Positions 1-8,290 of a stretch of 38,125 nucleotides of DNA are shown here, piece by piece; the first letter of the stretch is position 1; each line of letters opens with the position of its first letter. Source of the DNA: Rossellomorea vietnamensis (GTDB lineage Bacteria; Bacillota; Bacilli; Bacillales; Bacillaceae_B). Where the stretch lies: positions 1 through 38,125 of the forward strand of contig NZ_VTEI01000010.1 of the NCBI RefSeq assembly GCF_008180415.1, given 5' to 3'. The notes under the pieces are model-generated. The model saw nothing but the letters and a program-made list of their open reading frames with translations, searched no databases and was not told where the DNA came from. Made by a program: the position numbers and the translations under genes.

Positions 1-38
1 CAGACCTCCCTGGGTAAAACAGACCTCCCTGGGTAAAA
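1..38. repeat. 19-bp perfect tandem duplication inside the intron
   Basis: CAGACCTCCCTGGGTAAAA occurs at 1-19 and again at 20-38 without a mismatch. It lies in the RNA portion of the group II intron. The window edge hides whether more copies follow. Confidence 0.85.
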
Positions 39-292
39 GTACAATCTTTCCCTCCACCTATCTGCTTCATTTACTTTGTATTGCTTTCGGCAGAAAGGAC
101 TTTGTTTTGTGTTGCAAACTCGTCCAACAATACTAGCCTCTTATGAAGTTCGTGTTCCTCAGACCGGAGGTTTGCCGCTCGCTTCCTTCAGATTCCACGT
201 CACCATGGACACCCTTGCGTTAAGCTAACTGCTACTTCTGCCTTCACAGTTCGGGACTTACACCCTATAGATTGCACCCATGCCAGGCGCAC
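1..292 (-). mobile_element. Group II intron, 5' portion (runs off the window)
   Basis: On the minus strand the sequence from 292 downward begins GTGCGCC, which fits the GUGYG 5' end of group II introns. The next ~180 nt (starting TGGCATGGGTGCAATC and containing AAGGGTGTCC and GAACACGAACTTCA) have the look of bacterial group II intron domain I that I recognise from Bacillaceae introns. The reverse-transcriptase ORF and the 3' end would lie beyond position 1. The insertion point is a few bases past the U-run of the rlmD terminator (297-335), the kind of target used by class C introns. Class C assignment is inference from the site; group II identity rests on the sequence. Confidence 0.8.
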
Positions 293-296
293 AACC

Positions 297-335
297 AAAA
301 GAAGCAGGCTCCCCTATCGGGAACCTGCTTCTTTC
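297..335 (-). terminator. Terminator of the rlmD-like gene
   Basis: On the minus strand GAAGCAGG pairs with CCTGCTTC around a short internal loop, followed by TTTT. The stem overlaps the last codons and the stop codon (314-316) of the methyltransferase gene. The group II intron begins five bases after this structure. Confidence 0.85.
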
Positions 336-1708
336 AATACCAACTTCGCAACACTCTCAACATGCGCAGTCTGAGGAAACATATCCACAGGCTGGATGTA
401 CTCAACTTCATATGCATCGCTTAATGTCTTCAAATCCTTCGCAAGCGTTGACGGATTGCAGGATACGTATATGAATTTCTTCGGCTTCACTTTTAAAATT
501 GTCTTTAGGAAGCTTGGTTCGCAGCCAGTCCTTGGTGGATCGACAACGACCACGTCGGGTCTCCATCCTTCTGCTTTCCACTTAGGAAGCCATTCTTCAG
601 CAGTTCCCACTTCATATACGCTATTTTCCATTCCAAACTTTTCGCTGTTTTTCCTGGCGTTGTCGATGCTTTCTTTTATAACATCCATTCCGCGGATTTC
701 TTTTGCCCCGCCTGACAGCCACATACCGATCGTTCCGACACCGCAATAGGCATCCACCAGCTTTTCATGCCCAGTCAATCCCGCCGCATCTCTCACCTCA
801 TTGTAAAGGTGGATGGTTTGTGAAGGATTCAGCTGAAAGAAAGCCCTGGCAGATAGTTCATATGAGAACTTATCAAGACGCTCAACAATTGATTCTGTTC
901 CATAAAGATGAATCGTTTCATCTCCGAAAATGAGAGAGGTCGGTTTAGGATTGATGTTCTGTGCTACTGATTTAACTTCAGGCAGCCTCTTGTTGATTTC
1001 TTCTAAAATCATTTCTTTACGAGGAAGGTCTTTACCTACTGTTACAAGAACGACCTGGACTTCACCAGTTGTTACTCCGACCCTGGTTACTACCGTTTTG
1101 ACAGTACCTTTTTTCGTTCTTTCATTATAAATCTTGACCTCAAAGTCGCTAAGGATTCTCTTCACTTCGTTAGTCACTTTGTTTGTAGACGGATGTTGTA
1201 CAATGCATTCAGGAATGTCTACAAGCTTATGGGAATTCAAGCTGTACAATCCGGATATGATTTTGCCGTCCCTGAAACCCAATTGAAACTGGCTTTTATT
1301 CCGATAATACCAAGGCTCTACCATTCCGATCATCGGTTTAACATCGAGTTTTTCCAGATTGAATCTGGTATGCTTTTCGAGTGACTGCATGAGGATATCC
1401 CTTTTTTCTACAAGCTGCTGTTCATAGCTTAGGTGCTGAAGCTGGCAGCCTCCGCACTGCTCATAGACAGGACAAGGCGGCTTCGTTCTATGCTCTGATC
1501 TTTTTCTTACTTTTTTCACACGGCCTTCAGCAAACTTCGGATGTACCTTAACCGCTTCCACAACAACTTCTTCACCCGGCAGCGCGCCCGGTACGAAGAC
1601 AACCTGTCTTTTGAAGTAGCCGACACCTTCGCCGTTGATCCCAAGTCTTTTGATAGTAAGCGGAAACTGCTGTTTTTCTTTGATTTTTATTGTTTGATCC
1701 TTCTTCAC
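314..1708 (-). CDS. rlmD: 23S rRNA (uracil-C5)-methyltransferase, RlmD/YfjO type
   Basis: SAM-dependent tRNA/rRNA m5U methyltransferase of the TrmA/RlmD family, cytoplasmic, acting on uracil in 23S rRNA. From the N-terminus: a TRAM RNA-binding domain (LGINGEGVGYF, FVPGALPGE), a [4Fe-4S] cysteine cluster (CPVYEQCGGCQLQH, roughly residues 79-92), then the methyltransferase domain with DAYCGVGTIG, VVDPPRTGC and the catalytic-cysteine motif SCNPST. The longest ORF starts at ATG 1756, inside the upstream glycosylase gene and without a good ribosome site. I prefer GTG at 1708: it follows the upstream stop by four bases and has AGGAAG in front (464 aa). The pairing with a glycosylase gene matches yfjP-yfjO of B. 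subtilis. Target base (1939 versus 747) is not decidable here. Confidence 0.9.
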   Translation of the reverse strand: MKKDQTIKIKEKQQFPLTIKRLGINGEGVGYFKRQVVFVPGALPGEEVVVEAVKVHPKFAEGRVKKVRKRSEHRTKPPCPVYEQCGGCQLQHLSYEQQLVEKRDILMQSLEKHTRFNLEKLDVKPMIGMVEPWYYRNKSQFQLGFRDGKIISGLYSLNSHKLVDIPECIVQHPSTNKVTNEVKRILSDFEVKIYNERTKKGTVKTVVTRVGVTTGEVQVVLVTVGKDLPRKEMILEEINKRLPEVKSVAQNINPKPTSLIFGDETIHLYGTESIVERLDKFSYELSARAFFQLNPSQTIHLYNEVRDAAGLTGHEKLVDAYCGVGTIGMWLSGGAKEIRGMDVIKESIDNARKNSEKFGMENSVYEVGTAEEWLPKWKAEGWRPDVVVVDPPRTGCEPSFLKTILKVKPKKFIYVSCNPSTLAKDLKTLSDAYEVEYIQPVDMFPQTAHVESVAKLVLKEAGSR

Positions 1709-1712
1709 TTCT

Positions 1713-2585
1713 TCACTTCCTATTTTCAATACTTCTCCATAAATATAATGAGGCATAGCTTAAGTAAGGACTCCAGGCTGCACTCATTTTTTCAATCTCA
1801 GCCAATGTCGGTTTTCTGTCCATGCCATACAGCTTTTTCAAAGCATTCTGGATGCCGATGTCTGTTTTCGGAAAAAGATTCGGCCTGCCAAGAGCAAACA
1901 TGAGATAGTTTTCGGCCGTCCATGGGCCAATTCCCCTCAGCTTCACCAATTCCTTTAAAATCATTTCATCGGTTTGTTCCTGAAGTTTTTCCAAGTCCAG
2001 ACGTCCCTCTGCGATTTCCTTTGAGACACCGATCACATACTCGGCTTTCCTCTGGCTGAATTGAAGGTCCCTCAGTTCCGATACTTCAATAAGGGCTGTT
2101 TCTGATGGCCGGGGATAGAACCAGACGCCATCCTTCAACTGTCCATACTTGTGGACAAATCTTTCTGTCAGCGTGTGGGCAAATGACAGGTTAAGCTGTT
2201 GATGGATAATGCTTTTCATCAGTGTGGCATAGGGACTGAACTCAAGAACGACCGGCGTCCCGGAGTGCTCAAGAAAAATTTCTCTTAAGTCAGTTTCCAA
2301 AAAATGCTGATGAATGTTATGAAGAGTCCCTTCCCACTGAAAGATCCTTTTCAAAAAAGCAAGGCGGCTGCCATCTTCATCTGCACTATCCATCTTTATC
2401 AAAAAAGAAGGCTCATCGGTGCTGCCTGTGGCCGCCACCGTTAAAACCTCATTTTTTTCACTATAAAAAGGTACCTTCACTGTCCGATTTTCTATATCGA
2501 CGATGTTCAATGGATCCAGGGATAATCTGTCCAAAACCAAATCGAAATTATAAGGAGGCGATACCGTAAGCAATTTTTCTCTCAT
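1713..2585 (-). CDS. DNA-3-methyladenine glycosylase, AlkA/YfjP type
   Basis: Base-excision repair glycosylase of the HhH-GPD superfamily, removing alkylated purines from DNA. The helix-hairpin-helix motif LRGIGPWTAENYLMFALG is followed by FPKTDIGIQ, whose Asp is the expected catalytic residue. The N-terminal ~100 residues (YNFDLVLDRLS) resemble the AlkA N-terminal domain. The longest ORF starts at 2636, but ATG 2585 has GAGGGTG just upstream and gives 290 aa, the usual family size. The gene ends four bases before the preferred start of the rRNA methyltransferase, so the two are probably co-transcribed and coupled. Confidence 0.9.
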   Translation of the reverse strand: MREKLLTVSPPYNFDLVLDRLSLDPLNIVDIENRTVKVPFYSEKNEVLTVAATGSTDEPSFLIKMDSADEDGSRLAFLKRIFQWEGTLHNIHQHFLETDLREIFLEHSGTPVVLEFSPYATLMKSIIHQQLNLSFAHTLTERFVHKYGQLKDGVWFYPRPSETALIEVSELRDLQFSQRKAEYVIGVSKEIAEGRLDLEKLQEQTDEMILKELVKLRGIGPWTAENYLMFALGRPNLFPKTDIGIQNALKKLYGMDRKPTLAEIEKMSAAWSPYLSYASLYLWRSIENRK

Positions 2586-2742
2586 AACACCCTCACTTTT
2601 AAAAACGTTTATGAGTATTATAGCATTTCTAGGCAAAAGGCATAAATTTTTACGATTATCAGGTATCGTGCCTTAAGCTACAGTTAACTGTACTGCTCTA
2701 AAGTGAGAGCGCATCGGTTATTTAAAGTTCTAAAGCACTAAT

Positions 2743-2773
2743 AAAAAGGATAGAACATTACATGTCCTATCCC
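2743..2773 (-). terminator. Terminator after pdaA
   Basis: On the minus strand GGATAGGACAT pairs with ATGTTCTATCC (one mismatch, three-base loop), followed by TTTTT. It sits directly after the pdaA stop at 2782. Confidence 0.85.
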
Positions 2774-2781
2774 TATATTCC

Positions 2782-3591
2782 TTATGGTGTAAGCAGTGGA
2801 TTTCTCCCGTTCTTACTCATTTCGTAATAATCTAGGCTCTTGAACGTATATCCCTCTTTCTTTAGATCCTTGATGACCTTTCCCAGTGCCTCAGCATTAT
2901 CTTTGGATACAGTGTGCAATAGCATTACGGCTCCGGGATGGATCTGCTTCATAATATTATCATAAGAGTACTGCCACCCTTTCTGGCTGTCTGTGTGCCA
3001 GTCGACAAAAGCAAGGGACCATAGGACATGCGTATAGCCGGCATCCTTTGCAAGCTTCATGGTACGCTCACTGAACACCCCTCTTGGCGGTCGCAGATAG
3101 GCCATAGTCTGCTGTTTAGTGATATCGGCTGTTTTCTCCTTGACCATATCCAATTCTTTTCGCAGCTTTTCATCTGACACTGCCGTTAAATCAGGATGGC
3201 TCCATGAGTGGTTACCGACTATATGGCCCTCTTTCACCATTCTTTTCACCAAATCCGGCGCACTGTTTAAATAATGTCCTGTTACAAAAAAGGCTGCAGG
3301 CACCTTCTCTTCTTTCAGCACATCCAGTATTTTTTCTGTGTATCCATTTTCATATCCATTGTCAAAAGTCAGGTATAGAACCTTTTTATCAGGAGAATCT
3401 TTATAAAAAGCACCGTATTTCTTTAAAAGATCGTCATATGTTTTTCCGGCTTCAGCCTGTTTGCCTTCGCTGCCCTTTTTAAATCCCCAGCCGATACTTT
3501 TATTAGGCACCTGCGATGCTTGAGTATTTCCGTCAATGATCCCGAAAGTGAGAAAAGCACCTACAATTACAGTTAAGACTTTTTTCATCAT
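2782..3591 (-). CDS. pdaA: Delta-lactam-biosynthetic de-N-acetylase PdaA
   Basis: Polysaccharide deacetylase that removes acetyl groups from muramic acid during spore cortex synthesis, a step toward muramic delta-lactam. An N-terminal signal sequence (residues 1-26, ending TQASQ) points to export. The NodB-type core shows motif 1 as TFDNG (75-79; Asn in place of the second Asp of the usual TFDDG, as I recall for PdaA), metal-binding histidines in HSWSH (128 and 132), RPPRG (167-171) and LLHTVSKD (His 226). MMKK offers two adjacent ATG starts behind AGAAGG; the first is annotated. It is flanked by a terminator downstream and the yfjP-like gene, as in B. subtilis (yfjS). I looked for a SigG promoter and found none convincing. 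Confidence 0.93.
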   Translation of the reverse strand: MMKKVLTVIVGAFLTFGIIDGNTQASQVPNKSIGWGFKKGSEGKQAEAGKTYDDLLKKYGAFYKDSPDKKVLYLTFDNGYENGYTEKILDVLKEEKVPAAFFVTGHYLNSAPDLVKRMVKEGHIVGNHSWSHPDLTAVSDEKLRKELDMVKEKTADITKQQTMAYLRPPRGVFSERTMKLAKDAGYTHVLWSLAFVDWHTDSQKGWQYSYDNIMKQIHPGAVMLLHTVSKDNAEALGKVIKDLKKEGYTFKSLDYYEMSKNGRNPLLTP

Positions 3592-3850
3592 TTCAACCTT
3601 CTCTCCATAGTAAGTCGATTGCCTAATTTCATTGCCTGGCCATTTCGTTCATATCGGCTTGGTTGAAAACTAACCGGTCACCCTATGACTAATAATAGGC
3701 ATTATGAAATTACGTACTATTTTTAGTGTTGCAAAGGAGAACGGTAACATGCCTTCTAATTGATGGAAAAAGAGAAGAAACAGGAGAGTTGATGAAAAGG
3801 CTGCAGGTCAATGTGTAAAAGTTTAATTATAAGAAGCCTTTTTATTCCAA

Positions 3851-3885
3851 AAAAGAAAAAACCGCTGCCCAGTAAGACAGCGGTT
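3851..3885 (-). terminator. Terminator after fumarase
   Basis: AACCGCTG pairs with CAGCGGTT around a ten-base loop, followed on the minus strand by TTTTTTCTTTTTT. It lies 13 bases past the fumarase stop. Confidence 0.9.
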
Positions 3886-3898
3886 CAGGACACTATAT

Positions 3899-5449
3899 TC
3901 AGCTGAAGACCTTCTCTTTGAATTGAGAAAGCTTTTCTAGTGAGGATTTATCAATATCTTTATGAAGGCTGTTTCCGTGTGAATCCATTGTTACGACTGC
4001 AGTGAAGCCTTCCACCTCAAGATGCCACATTGCTTCAGGAATGCCGAATTCCATGAAGTCCACACCTTCTACAGATTTGATACAGTCAGCATAGTACTGG
4101 GCTGCGCCGCCGATGGCATTTAAATAAACACCGCCATGATCACCAAGAGCCTCAAGCGTTTTAGGTCCCATACCGCCTTTTCCGATTACGGCACGGATGC
4201 CGAATTTCTTCATGATATCCCCTTGATAAGGTTCTTCACGGATGGAAGTGGTCGGCCCGGCTGCTTTGACATGCCAGTTTCCTTCTTCATCCTTCATCAT
4301 GACTGGCCCGCAGTGATAAATGACTTGGCCATCAAGATCTACCGGTGAATCATTATCGGAGAGGTGCTTGTGGATTGCGTCACGGCCTGTGTACATTCTT
4401 CCGTCGATACGCACAACATCACCGACCTTCAGGCTGCGGATTTTCTCTTCTGTAATAGGAGCTTTAAGAGTAATGACATCAGATTCCCCTTCTGATGCTG
4501 CTGCAGTTTCCTGCTGTGCTGTGTTTTCGGAGAGGTCTACCAGCTCGCCTTCCTGATAGAGCCATTCCTGTACCGTTCCTGTTTCTGCGTCAAGCTTGAA
4601 GCCCAATCTTCTGAAAGCCCAGCAGTTGTAGGCAACAGAAACAAAGAAGCTTGCCGGAATGCGGTTCATGACACCAACCTTACAGCCAAGCAAAGTCGTT
4701 TCACCGCCGAATCCCATCGTGCCGATTCCCAGTTCATTGGCATTATCCATGACATATTCCTCAAGCTTGCGGAGATCTTCATTGCTGTTTGTATCCTCCA
4801 CAGAACGGAAAAGCTGCTCTTTCGCAAGGTCATATCCAGAAGAACGGTCTCCGCCGATTCCGACACCGATGAAGCCTGCAGAACAGCCCTGTCCTTGTGC
4901 TTGATAAACAGAATGCATGATGCACTTTCGAATGCCATCAAGGTCGCGGCCGGCACGCCCTAAGCCATCCAGCTCGCATGGCAGGCTGTATTGAATATTC
5001 TTGTTTTCACAGCCGCCTCCTTTAAGGATTAAACGGGCATCAATGTAGTCTTTCTCCCACTGCTCGAATTTGATGACAGGTGTACCTAGTCCCAAGTTGT
5101 CCCCACTGTTTGCTCCGGTGAGGGAATCCACTGAATTCGGGCGCAGCTTCCCATCCTTAGTTGCTTCTTTCATGGCGGCATAGATGGCTTCTTTAATCTG
5201 TAACTGGTTTACGCCAACTGGTGTTTTGATTTTAAACGTTGGCAATCCGGTATCCTGGCAGATCGGCGAAACTTTATCGTCGGCCATCTTAATATTGTTT
5301 GAGATGGTCGCCAAACTCATTGCTGAACGCGTTCCTGCACTCTCTCTTGCCTTCGCTGTCTTGATCGCTCTTCTAACATCCTTTGGCAGGTTCGTTGAAG
5401 TTTCAACAATCAACTGATACATGCTTTCTTGCAGTTTTTCCATGTTCAT
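3899..5449 (-). CDS. fumA: Class I (iron-sulfur) fumarate hydratase
   Basis: Catalyses fumarate + water to L-malate in the TCA cycle with an oxygen-sensitive [4Fe-4S] cluster; cytoplasmic. The alpha-type domain fills residues 1-300 with cysteines in SPICQDTG (C64), GGGCENK (C147), GQGCSAGFIG (C189) and LLGCKVG (C256), three of which should ligate the cluster. After a low-complexity linker near 310-325 (AAASEGESD) comes the beta-type domain (VGDVVRIDGRMYTGRDAIHK, IYHCGPVM), so both halves are fused in one 516-aa chain. The longest ORF starts with TTG 5455, but ATG 5449 lies 6-7 bases from AAGGGG and is preferred. Class I enzymes are unrelated to class II FumC; whether the genome also has FumC cannot be seen. 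Confidence 0.93.
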   Translation of the reverse strand: MNMEKLQESMYQLIVETSTNLPKDVRRAIKTAKARESAGTRSAMSLATISNNIKMADDKVSPICQDTGLPTFKIKTPVGVNQLQIKEAIYAAMKEATKDGKLRPNSVDSLTGANSGDNLGLGTPVIKFEQWEKDYIDARLILKGGGCENKNIQYSLPCELDGLGRAGRDLDGIRKCIMHSVYQAQGQGCSAGFIGVGIGGDRSSGYDLAKEQLFRSVEDTNSNEDLRKLEEYVMDNANELGIGTMGFGGETTLLGCKVGVMNRIPASFFVSVAYNCWAFRRLGFKLDAETGTVQEWLYQEGELVDLSENTAQQETAAASEGESDVITLKAPITEEKIRSLKVGDVVRIDGRMYTGRDAIHKHLSDNDSPVDLDGQVIYHCGPVMMKDEEGNWHVKAAGPTTSIREEPYQGDIMKKFGIRAVIGKGGMGPKTLEALGDHGGVYLNAIGGAAQYYADCIKSVEGVDFMEFGIPEAMWHLEVEGFTAVVTMDSHGNSLHKDIDKSSLEKLSQFKEKVFS

Positions 5450-5546
5450 ATACAATTCCCCTTTTCTCCCGCTGCGTTTTCTCTATAGTCTATAATTATC
5501 TAAAATTTTAATTTTTCACAATTCATTATACCCCTATAATTAGCAG

Positions 5547-5583
5547 AAAAAAAGACCTGATTGTAACCGATTACAGTCAAGTC
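5547..5583 (-). terminator. Terminator overlapping the GNAT stop codon
   Basis: A roughly 13-bp stem with two G-U pairs (GACTTGACTGTAA with TTACAATCAGGTC) is followed on the minus strand by a run of seven T. The acetyltransferase stop codon (5577-5579) lies in the 5' arm. Confidence 0.75.
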
Positions 5584-6020
5584 GAGATTTTTTTTCTAAA
5601 ATGAATTCTTTCGGCTTCTCTCTTATATGGTTGATATCCATTGTTCCTGTAAAAAGAGATGGCGTCACTCCATTCTTTATTAGTTTCCAGCACCGTATGT
5701 ATGGCTCCTCTCCTTTGAGCTTCCTGCTCTAAGAACTGAAGCATCTTGCGTCCGAGCCCCAATCCTCTATAGGAAGACACCACTGACATCCTTACGACCC
5801 TGGCCTCTTCCGGTGTTTCGAGTATGAAGGCGCCTGTCGCTGCAAGTTCTCCCTTATAGTGACCAACATAGAAGAATTTATCTTCTTTGTAATATCCTGT
5901 TATGTCATCCAGATCCGGGTTCAATCCGTCGATGATGACACCAAAGCGCTCTTTGAAGCCTTGCAAGACGACATTTTTTGCCGCTTCTGTCTGTCCTTCG
6001 GTTATTAATGAAATGTTCAT
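5577..6020 (-). CDS. GNAT family N-acetyltransferase
   Basis: Acetyl-CoA-dependent acetyltransferase of unknown substrate, 147 aa, a normal size for a one-domain GNAT protein. The acetyl-CoA loop (motif A) reads VVSSYRGLGLGRKML, with Arg and Gly at the Q/RxxGxG/A positions, and the C-terminal part (AISFYRNNGYQPYKRE) is the usual GNAT motif B. The gene stands alone: its own terminator overlaps the stop codon, and the large 53-bp repeat array begins about 70 bases upstream of the start, leaving little room for a promoter between array and gene. Substrate cannot be inferred from the context. Confidence 0.88.
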   Translation of the reverse strand: MNISLITEGQTEAAKNVVLQGFKERFGVIIDGLNPDLDDITGYYKEDKFFYVGHYKGELAATGAFILETPEEARVVRMSVVSSYRGLGLGRKMLQFLEQEAQRRGAIHTVLETNKEWSDAISFYRNNGYQPYKREAERIHFRKKIST

Positions 6021-6089
6021 GAATCGATCCTCACTATCGTCATTTGGTATGTGTCCCTAAATTGATGAAGGACACCTGGTGGATTGTCG

Positions 6090-7115
6090 GGTGTCCCATT
6101 CCAAATTCTTGAGGAGCACCTTAGTGGCCTTTTCTTCTTTTGGTGTCACTCACCACTTCCTCGAGGGACACCTAAGGGGATTTTTTACTCTTCTGGTGTC
6201 ACTCATTGCTTTCTCGAGGGACACCTGAGGGCCTTTTTTACTCTTCTGGTGTCACTCATTGCTTTCTCGAGGGACACCTAAGGGGATTTTTTACTCTTCT
6301 GGTGTCACTCACCACTTCCTCGAGAGACACCTAAGGGGATTTTTTACTCTTCTGGTGTCACTCACCACTTCCTCGAGGGACACCTGAGGGGATTTTTTAC
6401 TCTTCTGGTGTCACTCACCACTTCCTCGAGGGACACCTAAGGGGATTTTTTACTCTTCTGGTGTCACTCATAACTTTCTCGAGGGACACCTGAGGGCCTT
6501 TTTTCTTCTTTTGGTGTCACTCACCACTTCCCCGAGGGACACCTAAGGGGGTTTTTTACTCTTCTGGTGTCACTCACCACTTCCTCGAGGGACACCAAAG
6601 GGGATTTTTTACTCTTCTGGTGTCACTCATAGCTTTCTCGAGGGACACCTGAGGGCCTTTTTTCTTCTTTTGGTGTCACTCACCACTTCCTCGAGGGACA
6701 CCTAAGGGGATGTTTTACTCTTCTGGTGTCACTCATAACTTTCTCGAGGGACACCTGAGGGCCTTTTTTCTTCTTTTGGTGTCACTCACCACTTCCCCGA
6801 GGGACACCTAAGGGGGTTTTTTACTCTTTTGGTGTCACTCACCACTTCCTCGAGGGACACCTGAGGGGATGTTTTACTCTTCTGGTGTCACTCACCACTT
6901 CCCCGAGGGACACCTAAGGGGATTTTTTACTCTTCTGGTGTCACTCATAGCTTTCTCGAGGGACACCTGAGGGCCTTTTTTCTTCTTTTGGTGTCACTCA
7001 CCACTTCCTCGAGGGACACCTAAGGGGATGTTTTACTCTTCTGGTGTCACTCACCACTTTCTAGAGGGACACCTAGATGCTTTTTACTCTTTTGGTGTCC
7101 CTGAAAACTACTCAA
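6090..7115. repeat. 18-unit 53-bp tandem array with hairpin units
   Basis: Units begin GGTGTCACTC at 6142, 6195, 6248, 6301, 6354, 6407, 6460, 6513, 6566, 6619, 6672, 6725, 6778, 6831, 6884, 6937, 6990 and 7043: seventeen exact 53-bp steps and a last unit of 51. Degenerate partial units flank it at 6090 and 7094. Each unit carries GGTGTC-A-CTC and GAG-G-GACACC as an inverted repeat around a core that includes CTCGAG, then CTAAGGGGATTTTTTACTC. Two unit types alternate: one with CACCACTTCC and AAGGGGAT, the other with CATARCTTTC and GAGGGCCT. 53 is not a multiple of three and the frames are not conserved, so it is not coding. It fills the gap between the NERD and GNAT genes, both on the minus strand. 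Confidence 0.98.
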
Positions 7116-7144
7116 AAAACAAAAACTGACAATATCCCTAAGAC

Positions 7145-8050
7145 TTACTTATAATAAGTGTAGTTTTTAGCATCCACTTTTGTAAAATTCTCATCAAGGA
7201 CCTTTCTGATCGTCTTTCTTAAGTTAATAATCGCACACATAGCCTGAGTCTTAGTTGTAGTTAATTTCTCATTGGGGAACAAGAGCCTGAACTCCTCGAT
7301 TGTCCGTAAAATAGCTGATGACTTGAGTTCACTTTCACCGCACCTATTGCAAAACAGTGATTTACCAAGATCAGCTTTATAAAAGATATTGCATTGAGGG
7401 CAAAAAATCCCTTTTTGAAGGCCATCAAAATCGTAATCAGGGAGTCTGGAATAAGGGGATTGTTCAATATGAAGGGACTTTAACTTCTCTGCTATTTTTA
7501 AGTCTCCATTGTTCACTTTTAGAGAACGACTTTGAAGTTTTCCCATAAATCGATTCAGTTGTGGGGCAAATATGATGGATTGGGTATCTGGAGGATTGTA
7601 AAGGTAGAATTCGGAGTTTATAAAAATCAGGTAAGACTCAACGTGGCAGTTGAATCCAAGTTGTTCAGTGTACTGGCGAATTAAAGATTCTGTTCTTTTC
7701 AACTGAAGCAATGGGTCTTTCTTTTCTTCACCGGATGGACTTATCCAATTACCATTCTTGACCCGGTAATCTCCTTCAAAATTCTTCACCTCAAAATTAA
7801 AAATTGTTTTAGAGGACAATGCACAGGAATCGATTTGAAATTTCGATCCTTGATGATCCAGCAGCAGATCGTTCAGGAAAACCATTTTACTTAACAATGG
7901 TGCGGCCCATTCATCAAATAATAACTCACCATGGTACCCTTTTCTTGCAGCATTTAATTTTCTCTGTTCACTTTCAGCCAAGCTCGTTCTCACATTCAGC
8001 GAACTCAACAGCTTCACCTCAGCCGGCTCAACTCGTTTCTTAATTATCAT
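7145..8050 (-). CDS. NERD domain protein with zinc ribbon
   Basis: Nuclease-related-domain protein, 301 aa. The NERD core shows GELLFDEW (GE near 41), FQIDS (Asp 74) and FNFEVKNFEGDY (EVK at 87-89), the acidic/lysine set shared with PD-(D/E)XK-like nucleases. A C-terminal zinc ribbon is formed by CPQC (217, 220) and CNRC (234, 237), then a short helical tail. Nuclease activity has not, to my knowledge, been shown for this subfamily, so function is open. Of three clustered start codons, ATG 8050 is eight bases from AAAGGAG; the ones at 8074 and 8056 are too far or too close. It stands alone beside the 53-bp array, which begins about 30 bases past its stop. Confidence 0.88.
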   Translation of the reverse strand: MIIKKRVEPAEVKLLSSLNVRTSLAESEQRKLNAARKGYHGELLFDEWAAPLLSKMVFLNDLLLDHQGSKFQIDSCALSSKTIFNFEVKNFEGDYRVKNGNWISPSGEEKKDPLLQLKRTESLIRQYTEQLGFNCHVESYLIFINSEFYLYNPPDTQSIIFAPQLNRFMGKLQSRSLKVNNGDLKIAEKLKSLHIEQSPYSRLPDYDFDGLQKGIFCPQCNIFYKADLGKSLFCNRCGESELKSSAILRTIEEFRLLFPNEKLTTTKTQAMCAIINLRKTIRKVLDENFTKVDAKNYTYYK

Positions 8051-8131
8051 AAGCATCTCTCCTTTCCTGTCCATTTTATATTAGATTCCTTTTTCTTCAT
8101 AGCTTATTGCAATAAATCTTTGAAAGAACAA

Positions 8132-8184
8132 AAGCGCATGCACCTCGATTAGCCCCGAGAGGCAAATGCAGCTGGACGTGGATC
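8132..8184. repeat. Degenerate, truncated copy of the 125-bp repeat
   Basis: AAAAGCGC, TAGCCCCGAGAGGCAAATG and CAGCTGGACG appear in the same order as in the repeat array at 13135-13733, but the inner stem is missing. It lies upstream of the NERD gene. Confidence 0.55.
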
Positions 8185-8228
8185 ACATAGTTAAAGGTTG
8201 TCAACATTTAATTGTATAATTTTTCTAA

Positions 8229-8254
8229 CAAAAAAAGAGCCAAAAACAGGCTCC
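8229..8254 (-). terminator. Terminator after the SE1561 family gene
   Basis: On the minus strand GAGCC, an eight-base loop (TGTTTTTG) and GGCTC precede a run of seven T. It is about 35 bases beyond the small gene at 8291-8467. Confidence 0.85.
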
Positions 8255-8290
8255 TCGTTTGCATATACAATTCAAAAGGGAGTGCCCCTT

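Noticed and set aside
280..474. 64-aa plus-strand ORF
   Set aside because: It spans the intron end, the terminator and the antisense of rlmD, with no ribosome site.
3600..3640. SigG promoter for pdaA
   Set aside because: CTTACTA (minus strand, 3608-3614) resembles a SigG -10 but is only 17 bases from the start codon and has no -35 partner.
6090..7115. CRISPR array
   Set aside because: Units are contiguous and similar over their whole length; there are no unique spacers and no cas genes in the window.
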